Positions 49,301-56,800 of a stretch of 64,000 bases of DNA are shown here, piece by piece. Below the pieces are notes generated by a model, which saw nothing but the letters and a program-made list of their open reading frames with translations, had not been told where the DNA came from and searched no databases. Where the stretch lies: assembly GCA_029721435.1 (NCBI GenBank), contig CM056588.1, forward strand, positions 38,333,430-38,397,429. The letters are read 5' to 3'. The position numbers and the translations under genes are program-made. Positions within the stretch are counted from its first letter, which is position 1. Every line of letters starts with the position of its first letter. The DNA is from Gymnothorax reevesii. Lineage: Eukaryota; Chordata; Actinopteri; Anguilliformes; Muraenidae.

Positions 49301-51924
49301 CTTTCAGCATTCATGATGCTTTTTAAAACATGCAAGTGTCCCACACCATATGCACTAATGCATCCCCATACCGTCAGAGATGCTGGCTTTTGACCTGAAC
49401 GCTGATAACAGGATGAGTGGTCTTTCTCCTCTTCAGCCCGGAGGACACGACGCCCATGATTTCCAACAAGAATTTCAAACTTGGACTTGTCTGACCACAG
49501 TACACTTTGCCATTGCATGATAGAGTTTTAGGTGGTATCTGTGGATGGCATGGCAGACTGTGTTTTCTGACAGTGGTTTCTTGAAGTATTCCTGGGCCCA
49601 TTTGGTAATGTCAATGACAGAATCATGCCGGTGAGCGATGCAGTGGCGTCTGAAGGCCTGAAGATCGCAGGCATCCAGTAAACATCTTCGGCCTTGTCCC
49701 AAACACACAGATTTTTCCAGTTTCTCCGAATATTTTGATGATGTTATGCACTGCCGATAATGGGAACTTCAAAGCCTTTGCAATTTGACATTGAGGAACA
49801 TTGTTTTTAAAGTATTCCACAATTTTTTTTACACAAGCCTTCACAGATTGGACAGCCTCAGGCCATCTTTACTTCGGAGAGACTCAGCCTCTCTAAGACA
49901 TCCCTTTCATAGCAAGTCATGTTACACACCTAATGCCAGTCAACTTAATTACTTGCTTAATGTTCTTTCAGCTGATTCTCATATATATTAATAGCCTTTT
50001 CAGCCCTTCTTTGCCTGTGTCTCAACTTTTTTGAGACCCATTACAGCCAGAAAATTTAAAAATAAGATCATTTTATGGATAAAAATGTCAAATGTCTGAG
50101 TTTAAACATGTTATCCATAATCTGTTGTAAATAACATATTGGATCATGTGATCTGAAAGTCATTGCATTTTGATTTTATTCACAATTTACACTTCATCCC
50201 AACTATTTCGGAATTGGGGTTGTATAACGTCAAATAAAAAAGGTTCCGGAGAACTGCTGTCCTTCAATTAAGTATGTTTTAAAGCTCTTTGTATGGATTA
50301 TGAACATCCCCTTGTACATTTGTACTGTAGACTGGCCGACATTGAGAAAATCATGCACTACACATTTTTTTAACATTTTCTACACAACTTTGAGAAATAT
50401 CACCTCCCTCGTTTTCAAATATTTATTAGAGGAGGTGATAAGGTACAACATATTAGAATTTAGACTTCATAACTTAAGTCAAGTGTCAGAGGGAGGGGGC
50501 CAAATTTGGGCACCCCCAAAATTGATTTTTGTCAAATATCTCTGTAACCATTATGCCAAATTTCACCTTCATAGCATGTGTTATAGCTGAATTACAGGAG
50601 AAAAATCACTTAAAAAAAGGGCGGCCAACGTGTCGCAATGTGCCACACCCCCTTTTTAAAGATGGCCACCATTCCGAGACTGGGGGGAATTGACTCCTCA
50701 GACTTGGGGTTTTTTCCTATTTTTTCCTATCTTCCAGGTACCGACAAAATATGAAAAAATGAGCAAAATCCGTGATGTAGTGGTTCCTCCCCCTGGTTGA
50801 TTTGAGATGGACTGACCCATGCCCAAATTCAGGTCCCCAATTTCACAACGGGGTATGCACTGACAGCCCAAGTAGTGAGCTCACCTCCCTGTGACAGCAG
50901 TGATGCTGAATAATGTCGTTTTAAGGACTGCTTCTCAGCATCTTCCCTTAATATAGACCCAAGGTCAACGGAGCAAGTCGAGAACTGAGTTGGAGATCCC
51001 ATGATGGGCCATGCAAACATTTGGTAGGAAAAAGTCTGTTAATTCCTAAGGCTGAAAGCCTGTGGGTGTAGCTGAAAGTAGGGTGGAGTGTGTTAGGCCA
51101 TAGGGCCTGGTGGATGTGGGCTTAAGCAGGGTGAAATGAGTGTTATGGCGCAGGGCCTGGTGGATGAGTACAGTGCTCAGTGCAGTACCTCGTATGGCCA
51201 GTGAGTGCAGTTGGGTGAGGAAGGGCAGGACCATGAGCGCCCCCTCCAGGCCATCGCCGTCCTCCGAGCCAAGCCGCAGGTACTGCACCCCCACCAGCTG
51301 CTCTGGGACAGCCTCCCACAGAACAGAGAGCGCTCCCGCCCCCCCAGGGTACACATCGAGTGTCAGCCGCGTGCCACCCACAAACACTGGGGGGAGGGGG
51401 GGAGAGAGACAGGGCAGAGGAGAGGAAGAGTAGAGGGAGGGAGAAGAGGAGGAGGAGGGAGGAATGGAAGGGGCTGGGGATGAGGAAGAGGGGGAAGATA
51501 TAGATGAAAGACTGGAACCAACCAGATGAAGGGGTAGGGATGAAAGTCGAAGTGGAATCTCAGTTTCCTCAGCGCCATGCATCTCAATACTCTTTTCACT
51601 CTGTCTTTGCCCCTCCATCTCTCCCTCCTTTACCAGTACCTCTTCCTGACCTCTAACCACCTTTTGTTTTCCTCCTCTTTCACTCTGATTCTTCCCTCTG
51701 TTAATTTGTTCCCACATCTCGATCCTTTGGTGCTGCAGCCCCACATCTGATTCCTTCACTCCACAGTGCTGGGAACCAGTCGATCCGTCTTTCCTGGGGG
51801 AAGTCGGTGTGTCCCGAAGGACTGTCTTCTCTAGCTCTCCACGCAGTTCGTCCACCTTTGTCCAAACTGGCTCCTCTTCGAGACAAGCCCCCTCCGCTGC
51901 ATGCTGCTCTCTTGCCTTTTCCAT
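27984..51924 (-). CDS. pidd1: p53-induced death domain protein 1 (PIDD1), complete gene
   Basis: PIDD1 nucleates the PIDDosome, activating caspase-2 through RAIDD, and signals to NF-kB through RIP1/NEMO. Coding exons in transcript order: 51172-51924, 46702-47116, 46113-46271, 43640-43833, 40991-41122, 40447-40620, 35282-35429, 34485-34620, 33430-33580, 32729-32852, 31664-31779, 30977-31084, 29691-29884, 27984-28245. Phases are consistent at every junction (3066 nt, 1021 residues; human about 910). Order: low-complexity extension (1-180), leucine-rich repeats (about 240-440), ZU5 module 1 (about 445-550), autocleavage site 1 region (QFSW, 559-562), ZU5 module 2 (about 570-690), autocleavage site 2 (HFSW, 701-704), UPA region (about 705-870), death domain (about 900-1000). 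Site 1 has lost its histidine. A short linker exon between exons 3 and 4 could be missing, because human PIDD1 has about 25 more residues there. Confidence 0.95.
28246..29690 (-). other. PIDD1 intron 13
   Basis: It contains a (GA)n/(CA)n run near 28255-28300 next to the exon 14 acceptor, about 0.5 kb of ordinary sequence, and the 35-bp minisatellite that fills the half nearest exon 13. Confidence 0.8.
28960..29705. repeat. 35-bp minisatellite carrying the PIDD1 exon 13 splice donor
   Basis: About twenty units of about 35 bp read, on the plus strand, AGGTGTGTTACCTGTGTTTG then TACTGAATACACTTC. On the minus strand each contains GTATTCAGTACAAACACAG|GTAACACACC, which is the last 19 bases of exon 13 plus its donor. 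The right-most unit is the real junction at 29691/29690. Single diverged units occur further left, near 28740 and 28900. Confidence 0.9.
29691..29884 (-). CDS. pidd1: PIDD1 exon 13: death domain, first half
   Basis: [20 protein letters not shown], then [45 protein letters not shown]. Helices match the human death domain (TQSNLLSVAGRLGLDWPAVA). Acceptor TTATCAG; donor CACAG|GTAACA, phase 2. This donor is the end unit of a 35-bp array of about twenty similar junctions. Confidence 0.93.
30977..31084 (-). CDS. pidd1: PIDD1 exon 12: linker to death domain
   Basis: [36 protein letters not shown]. It aligns with human VSFYRGAVPVRVPEEAEA and WMATLPIKLP. Acceptor ACCCTCAG, donor CCCG|GTGAGT, 36 codons, phase 0. 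Confidence 0.94.
31557..31660. repeat. Short minisatellite after the PIDD1 exon 11 donor
   Basis: About three units of roughly 35 bp built from GGTCTGGATGTGGGTCTGG and GAGGGACGTCTGGAG (minus strand). The array begins four bases after the GT of the donor, and the open frame of exon 11 runs through it. Confidence 0.8.
31664..31779 (-). CDS. pidd1: PIDD1 exon 11: UPA region
   Basis: [20 protein letters not shown], then [19 protein letters not shown]. Human has [17 protein letters not shown]. Acceptor TGTTACAG, donor GGGCAG|GTAAGA. A minisatellite begins four bases after the donor. Confidence 0.94.
32729..32852 (-). CDS. pidd1: PIDD1 exon 10: UPA region
   Basis: [41 protein letters not shown]. 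It aligns with human VEMFEGEEFFAAFERGIDVD. Acceptor GGTCACAG, donor CACCG|GTCAGA, phase 1. A perfect 13-bp-arm palindrome lies 20-50 bases upstream of the acceptor. Confidence 0.93.
32873..32900. repeat. Perfect 13-bp-arm palindrome in PIDD1 intron 9
   Basis: TGTTATGCTTACA, two loop bases, then TGTAAGCATAACA. In the transcript it can form a stable hairpin 21-48 bases upstream of the exon 10 acceptor, where the branch point is expected. Confidence 0.9.
33085..33245 (+). repeat. Dispersed MITE-like repeat
   Basis: ACCCTGGTTCTCAAATCTAA at the left and TTGGCCCTCGAGGACCGTGA at the right match the repeat at 56793-56975 in RPLP2 intron 4. It has no coding content. Confidence 0.6.
33430..33580 (-). 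CDS. pidd1: PIDD1 exon 9: start of UPA region
   Basis: [20 protein letters not shown], then [20 protein letters not shown] and [10 protein letters not shown]. The human equivalent reads YWLWYTTKNCVGGLARK. Acceptor TTGTTGCAG; donor GCCAAG|GTACGG, phase 0. Confidence 0.94.
33728..34389. mobile_element. Nonautonomous element with TIRs in PIDD1 intron 8
   Basis: The left end is GGACCAGTGTGTAGGATTTA. The reverse complement of the right end is GGACTAGTGAGAAAGATTTA. The body carries wording common in teleost genomes (ACAGGAGAACCTACGGTG, CTGTTCTGGGCTACTTCAGA, TAGATATAAAGGGCTCGTTC). A second element is inserted within it (34038-34313). Confidence 0.75.
34038..34313. mobile_element. Element nested inside the 33728-34389 repeat
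   Basis: It interrupts the host repeat between ATTATAAACTC and AACTAATGAAAAC and appears flanked by a short AACT duplication. Internal ends GTATCTCCCCG and CGGGGAGATAC are complementary. It contains the noncoding phrase AAAATGGCCGCTGGCAGCCA. Confidence 0.6.
34485..34620 (-). CDS. pidd1: PIDD1 exon 8: ZU5 module 2 end, autocleavage site 2
   Basis: [46 protein letters not shown]. The intact HFS motif (CAC TTC TCC) lies at the 3' end, matching human QVTHFSWYW. Acceptor CATGCAG; donor CCTG|GTATGT (phase 2, the tryptophan codon is split). Confidence 0.94.
35282..35429 (-). CDS. pidd1: PIDD1 exon 7: ZU5 module 2
   Basis: [20 protein letters not shown], then [18 protein letters not shown] and [12 protein letters not shown]. 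It aligns with human [20 protein letters not shown]. Acceptor GAGCTGCAG and donor ACTG|GTACAG (phase 1). Open frame continues past the donor, but only this donor restores the exact human spacing (GLTG followed by HTVDVS). The acceptor is embedded in an irregular minisatellite. Confidence 0.92.
35430..35960. repeat. Irregular minisatellite at the PIDD1 exon 7 acceptor
   Basis: Degenerate units, roughly 35-45 bp, contain CATCAACTCA, CACCTGCAGCACAAA and AACAACAACC. The copy adjoining the exon (GTAGCACCTGCAGCTCAAAC) spans the acceptor CTGCAG|GTGCTAC. Further units near 35808 and 35846 repeat CACCTGCAG and so carry acceptor-like sequence. Confidence 0.7.
36826..37226. mobile_element. TIR element with a second palindromic element inside
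   Basis: The left arm from GTGGATATTTTGCCGTGAAC runs about 100 bp and is matched by the reverse complement of the right arm ending GTTCACGGCAAAATATCCAC. Both arms keep GGTACACATG...CAGTTGTATTA. An inner inverted repeat is at 36938-37060. Confidence 0.85.
36938..37060. mobile_element. Inner palindromic MITE
   Basis: GGGATGCGTTTCCCGAAA on the left pairs with TTTTGGGAAACGCACCC on the right. About 123 bp, inside the 36826-37226 element. Confidence 0.7.
39965..40105. repeat. Palindromic GTACGG-rich MITE-like repeat
   Basis: Repeated CGGTACGATACGGTACGG on the left and CACGGTACGGAACAATCGTA on the right form an imperfect inverted repeat around a G run. AT-rich sequence with imperfect inverted TTCTCTTATTTTT motifs lies either side (38980-39140 and 40290-40360). 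Confidence 0.45.
40447..40620 (-). CDS. pidd1: PIDD1 exon 6: autocleavage site 1 and ZU5 module 2 start
   Basis: Encodes [20 protein letters not shown], then [20 protein letters not shown] and [18 protein letters not shown]. Human has VPHFSWFLVVSRPVS at the same place. The catalytic His of the HFS motif is Gln here (CAG TTC TCC). The rest of the module is well conserved. Acceptor TCACACAG, donor CTTCAG|GTGCGT, 58 codons, phase 0 at both ends. Confidence 0.94.
40621..40990 (-). other. PIDD1 intron 5
   Basis: Short intron of 370 bases. I see no repeat or RNA gene in it. Confidence 0.8.
40991..41122 (-). CDS. pidd1: PIDD1 exon 5: ZU5 module 1, C-terminal part
   Basis: A 44-codon exon. [20 protein letters not shown] is followed by [16 protein letters not shown] and RPRGRPAR. 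The EVVVR wording aligns with human REVVVRTRNDNSW. Acceptor AGTAGAG follows a (CT)n run; donor GCAAGG|GTGTGA. This end is Arg-rich compared with the human acidic LEEEAPQR. Confidence 0.87.
41123..43639 (-). other. PIDD1 intron 4
   Basis: About 2.5 kb. (GA)n near 41137-41160 supplies the exon 5 pyrimidine tract. The stretch 42230-43160 is AT-rich with a direct repeat of GGACATATAA...ATTGTGCTCCAA (near 43050 and 43131) and may be a decayed element. No exon seen. Confidence 0.65.
43640..43833 (-). CDS. pidd1: PIDD1 exon 4: first ZU5 module
   Basis: It encodes [20 protein letters not shown], then [11 protein letters not shown], then [17 protein letters not shown]. It aligns with the human stretch VTPQGCSVTLACGVRLQFP through LSHVLELQPHGVAFQQ. 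Acceptor CTTCTCAG; donor CTGGAG|GTCAGA, phase 0. Confidence 0.93.
43834..46112 (-). other. PIDD1 intron 3
   Basis: It contains the long-TIR element at 44023-44945. Human PIDD1 has a linker of about 25 residues between the parts encoded by exons 3 and 4. I searched this intron for a phase 1-1 exon encoding a DSF(P)V-like end and did not find a convincing one. Confidence 0.6.
44023..44945. mobile_element. Long-TIR DNA element, about 0.92 kb
   Basis: Left arm 44023-44200 and the reverse complement of right arm 44775-44945 share about 175 bp at high identity, including CTGCCATGGGGCGAACATCC, TTTATGAAACCCGACGCAGT and AAGTGCCAAACATCAAA. The interior (about 570 bp) has no coding potential, so this is a nonautonomous foldback copy. 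Exact ends and target duplication are not clear. Confidence 0.85.
46113..46271 (-). CDS. pidd1: PIDD1 exon 3: last leucine-rich repeats
   Basis: It encodes [20 protein letters not shown], then [19 protein letters not shown], then a Pro-rich tail [12 protein letters not shown]. Acceptor TTCTCAG lies just after a long (CT)n tract; donor GCA G|GTACAC. Confidence 0.92.
46702..47116 (-). CDS. pidd1: PIDD1 exon 2: leucine-rich repeats
   Basis: The acceptor is CTTTGTTTTAG, followed by GGC ATT GCC TGC. About five LRRs follow, including [67 protein letters not shown] and [17 protein letters not shown]. The exon ends CTG G|GTAAGG (phase 1). The same DNA is open in other frames because it is GC-rich and repetitive; only this frame gives LRRs. 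Confidence 0.92.
47944..48132 (+). CDS. Open frame inside the foldback element, unrecognised
   Basis: A 62-residue open frame ([20 protein letters not shown]...) in the interior of the foldback element. Sequence after it is rich in the repeated phrase GATGATGCAATCTG. I do not recognise a domain. It could be a decayed transposase or captured exon, or a chance frame. Confidence 0.2.
   Translation: MFGIKQSEIVAMDMLSTIAYPNFIVSALYNQDTWTSRSVDDEILIGLVRVVSDDVIWLVSSK
48265..48495 (+). CDS. Second open frame inside the foldback element, unrecognised
   Basis: A 76-residue open frame, Cys/His-containing near its start ([13 protein letters not shown]) and charged at the end ([17 protein letters not shown]). 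Protein-like composition but no known family and no ATG start. Same orientation as the frame at 47944-48132, so both may be remnants of one gene. Confidence 0.22.
   Translation: MCQRQPWLKHMKDALWCLFCPQRQEQCWVPSVHVLTTVRVPLASGHSARQYRLSEEEVKKVEKSFENFCSNSTRTH
48711..50222 (-). mobile_element. Tc1-like transposon, inactive, nested
   Basis: Ends CAACCCCAATTCCGAAATAG and its reverse complement are flanked by TA on both sides (48709-48710 and 50223-50224), the Tc1/mariner target. On the minus strand it encodes pieces of a Tc1 transposase: an N-terminal helix-turn-helix region ([18 protein letters not shown]), the first catalytic Asp in [11 protein letters not shown], the second in FQQDNAKPH, and the [11 protein letters not shown] motif. 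The pieces are in different frames or broken by stops, so the copy is dead. It is inserted in the 47353-50818 element. Confidence 0.92.
51172..51924 (-). CDS. pidd1: PIDD1 exon 1: N-terminal extension and pre-LRR region
   Basis: It starts at ATG 51924 ([12 protein letters not shown]) and encodes about 251 residues. The first 180 are Glu/Lys-rich, then Ser/Pro-rich, with no counterpart of this length in human PIDD1. The conserved part begins [16 protein letters not shown], matching human GGNRLSLDLYPGG, and continues to [10 protein letters not shown]. Two donors are possible: ACT|GTACTC (exon end 51172, phase 0, pairs with acceptor TTTTAG at 47117) or GAG|GTACTG (end 51189, phase 1, pairs with an acceptor about 27 bases further into exon 2). 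I prefer the first because its acceptor has the better pyrimidine tract. Confidence 0.85.
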
Positions 51925-53039
51925 CAATTTTAAGGCAATTTACTATATTTTGCTTCACTCAGAATTAAAGGCGCTGTCAATGTGCGACAGTGATGCTCAA
52001 CCGTCTCCGGCAGCTTCCCTCCCGCCACCCCCAGCGCCATGGCTCGATCACGCGTCCTTGACGTGAAGAGATGGGCAAGTCTGGACTAGTACAACTTCCG
52101 CACGCTGAGTGCTCCTGGGACAGACGTGCGAAGGATATTGTGAGAGAGAAAATACGACAGGCAAGAGGTTAGGATATGTCAGGAAATTCAACAAGGATAA
52201 GCATCCCGGAAGCGTCAGAGAATTTTTAATCCAAGCATGCTGTACTTATAAGCCCACGACGGGAACACGTTTAATCAAGATTAATGTTACTCCAGATATA
52301 TTGTTCAACACCAGAGCATATGCCACCTACGTTCCGTCACCAGCCATTTCCCAAGTTAACTAACCAAGTAGCAAGCAATGAACGGCAAGCATTACAATTT
52401 GAAGTTTAGCGTAACTATGACAATATTTAAGATGGATAGTTACTGAACTAAGGCTGTTAGCCAACGAACAGATGATGCACCTTAACAAGATATTGGCAGT
52501 AACAACAACGATAACGTTACTTTACATCATTTCGACGGAATTCTGAGCGAAGCCCTCGGCCGATGACAGTCATCTTCAATGACCCCTTGAATATTTAAAA
52601 GTCTTTGTGGCATGGCGCGGCGCTATATTTGTCGCTAAAACTTGTTGCGAAAGATTTCTAGCTTCCTTACTTTACATGTCAACCATATAGGCTGCATTAC
52701 ACGCTAGTAAAAACTATTATTGACAGTCAGATGCGCCGCCAAACTTTCAACTCATGGCGGGACAGCTCTTAAAGAAACAGTAGCTTGACAACCCCAGTCA
52801 GCAAATTCATATTTTTAAGTTACTGTACGAGACTAAATTTAAAGTCTGATCCCCACCCAAGCTCAAGTGTGTCATTATAGAATAATTAGTTTTTTTCACA
52901 AGATAATAATTTGTTTTCTTTCAATGCTATTTTCTACGGAACCATTGAAAAGAGCCAAAATGGAGTTCACATCACAAAGCAATTAAAATCTCTATTGTAA
53001 TAATGCAACAGTAGTCTTGAGACCAAATATATGTTTTCA
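51925..53039. other. PIDD1-RPLP2 divergent intergenic region
   Basis: About 1.1 kb between the PIDD1 start codon (minus) and the RPLP2 promoter (plus). It holds the PIDD1 5'UTR and promoter. Moderately AT-rich; no repeat recognised. Confidence 0.7.
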
Positions 53040-53109
53040 ACCAATAAGTAACGGGATTCGGCGGAAGTCCCGCCTATCGATTCATGGTTCCGTTTCCGGA
53101 AACCATGTT
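53040..53109 (+). promoter_or_regulatory. rplp2: RPLP2 core promoter
   Basis: A CCAAT box (AACCAATAAG) at about 53040 and ETS-type GGAA sites (GGCGGAAGTCCC near 53058, TTTCCGGAAA near 53093-53102) precede the pyrimidine start. This is typical of ribosomal-protein promoters. Confidence 0.6.
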
Positions 53110-53167
53110 CTTTCCTTTCTGCCGTCGCGAGAATCTAAAAGGCACGCTGGTATTCTCTCTCCGTCAA
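53110..53167 (+). other. rplp2: RPLP2 exon 1 (5'UTR, TOP start)
   Basis: It begins at the pyrimidine tract CTTTCCTTTCT (terminal oligopyrimidine motif, the mark of translationally controlled ribosomal-protein mRNAs) and ends CCGTCAA|GTGAGT. Noncoding. Confidence 0.7.
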
Positions 53168-53703
53168 GTGAGTGCTCGATTAAACATAACGTTTTGTCGA
53201 AAATGAATCAAGGCCTTGTTGTGTTTATTGAAATACGACATTACATCAGTGTCGTACGTCCCGGCCGGTGTCGAGAGTGAAATCATGGCGCTATTTGGAT
53301 TTTTTGAAGGGTCCCGGTCAACGACCATGTGTGCGATAGGACGGCCTATCAGTCGTCTCAAAAGCTGAATGCATATCTGCAAATTAGCCGCAGATCAGAA
53401 CATGCGAATATATATAGCTGGCGTGTATCCAACGATTGATAACGTTGGATAAGTATGGATAGAAACACTATTCTCCCTCTGTCATATTTGTTGCCTGCTT
53501 CTTAAATACTCGGTTAATTAGCACTCATAACAATGTAGTTCATCTCTCAGGTGTGAGCAGCCAGAATTGTCTAATGTCTAATGCTGAAACCCTTCGTTGT
53601 AAACTTATCTGGCCGGATTGTGATATTGTCTGGATTTAAGTCGTGATTTTCTGTGAGCAGCTGTATGCATGCAGTCACGCTCCCGTCTCCCCGTCCCTCT
53701 AGA

Positions 53704-53826
53704 ATGCGTTACGTAGCCGCTTATCTCCTGGCCGCCCTCGGAGGCAACAGCAGCCCACAGGCCGAGGACATCAAGAAAATCCTCGATAGCGTCGGGATCG
53801 AGGCCGACGACACGCGCATGGAGAAG
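53704..53826 (+). CDS. rplp2: RPLP2 coding exon 1
   Basis: The exon starts at 53703 after TCTAG, with ATG at 53704. Encodes MRYVAAYLLAALGGN, SSPQAEDIKKILDSVGIE, ADDTRMEK. Donor GAGAAG|GTATGC, phase 0. Confidence 0.96.
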
Positions 53827-56800
53827 GTATGCGCACCGGGGCTCTGGAACGCCCGAGTGATTTTCCTTTACACCCTTGTAAACGTGTCACATCTGTTGAT
53901 GCTCTTCAAGTGATGTTTGACGCTGGGCTTGTGCAGTTTTGTCTTTGGAATACATTTATAGAAATTTAAACGGTGTTACTACATACTGCCTTTATCTTGA
54001 CTCTAGTGGCAGTCCAGAGATTGTTTTCAGAAGCAAAATGTGCGACTAATATCGCAACATGTTCAGAAGATACCTTATTTTTATTTTTATTTTTTAGAAT
54101 TATAGAGTTTAGATCATTTTGTTTGGAACTACTGCGCAAATTGTTTGCCACTTGAAGAGGGGAGAAAGTGCTTGCACAGATTTACATGTATGATGTGTAC
54201 AAATCTGATGTTCGTTGGGGCATCATGAATAAATGTAACACTTGCGGTTTGTGTATGCTGTCTGAAACATGACTTTACTGCAAAACCTCTGTTTGTGTCA
54301 CTTGAAGTTTTGGGTCTGGCCAAGCGAGAGTGAACATGTGTGATGAAAATTACATTTCTTTATAACACATAGTGAATCGGCTGATCTTGTAGCTTAATCT
54401 GTCTAGTTTATGTAACTAACTTTGTTTTTTCAATGCAAGATTTGAAAAAAAAATACAGCCATTTAAAGTGCATGAAGTTTGAAAACTACAGACACTCTGA
54501 AATCTATTTTTCCACATAATTTTCATCTCAACAAAAAAAAATCTAAAACTACAGAAAATTTAATACATTTAATACCTTTTACTATTCACATTTTTTATCA
54601 TCTGTAACTATTTTTGCCAAATTCAAATTAAAAAGTTTGATTTTTTTAACTCCTAAAAAGATTCATTGTAATGAGAACGTTTTGAATCTTTGCGTATACC
54701 TTGTCAAATCTGATGTCCTCTTTTGGTTGTACCGTAACCAAGCACATTTTTGCTAATTTCACTTTTAAAAATTATTCTAACAATCTATTGAGTATACCAT
54801 GTTAAAGTACTTGTAAAAACCTTCAGAAACATTTATTTCAAATTTACATAAGTTATCTGGTTAATAAGTAATAGCCCAATGAACATCAAAATTGTTGTGA
54901 CGTAACCGCTTGGCCAGACCCTTTGTTTACTTGTGTTAGACCAGAAAATGTCCCGCTTTTCAGTATGGTAAAGTTAGCTTGTCATTGGAAACTCATGCTA
55001 CTGCCAAAAACAACCATAATCGCTCACATTAATTGAATATGCACTGAACCTGAAACAACACTATCTTGGTGTAAGTTTGGCTTATCTTTAATGTGCTCAT
55101 ATGCTGATTTGTGGTCTTGAGCTATGACCGTGTGAGAAGTGGTATATTAATTGCCATTTGTGCGCATTTTTTGTTTTAGCACTTTAGAAAGATTTCAAAT
55201 ATGGGCAGTAATTACCAATAAGGCTCATAATTCTCCACTCATGAAAGTATAGCTTTGTTTTTATTGTGCTCATAGTCCAGCAGGAAGTACTGTAATTCCA
55301 GCAATGAAATGGTAGCATAAAAACACAATGCCAAGAAAATTAAAGAGGGAAAATCAAGCAGAAGAAAGTGATTTTGTCAAAAGACATAATGGATCCAAAA
55401 GGCAAGCATGTTCAGCAGGATATTGTTCTTGGTAGAGAGTACACTGTTCATATTTTGAGGACACAGTGATTAGGCTGATGTGGAGATGACCTTCATTTTT
55501 CTTTTTTTCTTTTTCTTTTTTTTTTTAATTCAACGAATGTAACTGTAGGCATTCTTAGGTCCATTTTTCCTTACCTCTCCCTAGCCTGCTGGAGAAGGAT
55601 TGCAGTCCATCGGTAGACTGCAGTGTGGTTGCTTCTGCATGTCCACAATTATGAGAAATTATTTCAGGGATTTACCTTTCACATTTTCCCCACAAAATGA
55701 TCAGCTTTCAAGCACAGAACTGAAATGCTGTGGTTTTCATATCCTCATGCCTTTCAGCCATGCTCTACAGAACAATTTCATCTATCATATTCAGCTGGCT
55801 CTGGAATTATTTACTAACGTAATCATTGTTTTCATCATGAAGAAGGAAATTCGTTGTTGATGAACATTTTTAAATCCCTCACAGGTGATCACTGAACTTA
55901 ATGGCAAGAGTGTTGATGAGGTGATCGCCCAAGGTGAGTCTAAGCAGTTTTATTTAAAGTTTTGTGCAAGCCCAAAAAGGCATTAAAGAAGATAGTGTCA
56001 TTCTCAGCATGCTCTCTCTCCATCTCGTCAGTAATCTTTGGAAGTGTATGAATTGTGGAAAATCATGGAAAAGTCAGGGCGGTCAAATATTCTGCATTCC
56101 TTTAGCCAAGTGCTATTCATCTGTCACTTTCTCTTTTCAGTGGTCAATTCAGTGCATTGTTCATTAATTCTACTTGGATACGTCACTAGTTACTGGAAAG
56201 AGGGGGGTGTTTGTGGCTTTTTGACAAGATGTTGCGGAAGTAATTTACTTTGGAATGCATTTCCATCTTGCAAGAGTCAGTTTCCTTGCAAAGTCCTGAC
56301 AGTTACACCAAAAAGCTGTGAATCACTCATTTCTTCCACATCAGTAGTTCTTTGAAGTATGTTTAAAGCTGAGTGAAATGCATCAGATCTGACAGGCAAG
56401 CCTGCATTCTGTTCTGCTTTACTGATGGCTGGTGTGCATTATGCTCTGGCTGTGTGTTGTGTATGCAAGAGTGCGTCTCTGTGTTTATGCCCGTTTAACC
56501 GCGGGCCCCTCTTTTCCAGGTTGTGGTAAACTGGCGAGTGTGCCGTCCGGAGGTGCCACGGCCGTCGCCAGCTCTGCCGCTCCAGGAGGAGGCGCTGCTG
56601 CTGACGCTCCTGCTGCTGGTGCGTTTGTTACTGAAAACTCTCACCCGAAACCCCACACCCTCACCAAGCTGGACAATTTAATCACTCAATATACAGCTAA
56701 ACTGTAATCTGCACATTTGGTCTAACCCTCGGCTGATATCTCTGTATATTAAGACTGCTCAGTCTTAGTTGTGGAGATTCATCATTTTCCATAGCAGGGC

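Larger units (their letters stand above)
47353..50818. mobile_element. 3.5 kb foldback element with about 600-bp inverted arms
   Basis: The left end is GGGTCAATCCATCTCAAAT. The reverse complement of the right end is GGGTCAGTCCATCTCAAAT. The arms stay alignable for about 600 bp (47353-47955 against 50226-50818), sharing for example GGTACCTGGAAGATAGGAAA, GGCCGCCCTTTTTTTAAGTG and TGTAGTGCATGATTTTCTCA. ATGC flanks both ends (47349-47352 and 50819-50822), consistent with a 4-bp target duplication. The single-copy interior (47956-48708) has two modest open frames. A Tc1 element sits at the interior/right-arm border. It lies in PIDD1 intron 1. The superfamily is not assigned. Confidence 0.9.

Noticed and set aside
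49258..49844. Functional Tc1 transposase gene
   Set aside because: Catalytic motifs are split across frames and interrupted by stops; dead copy.
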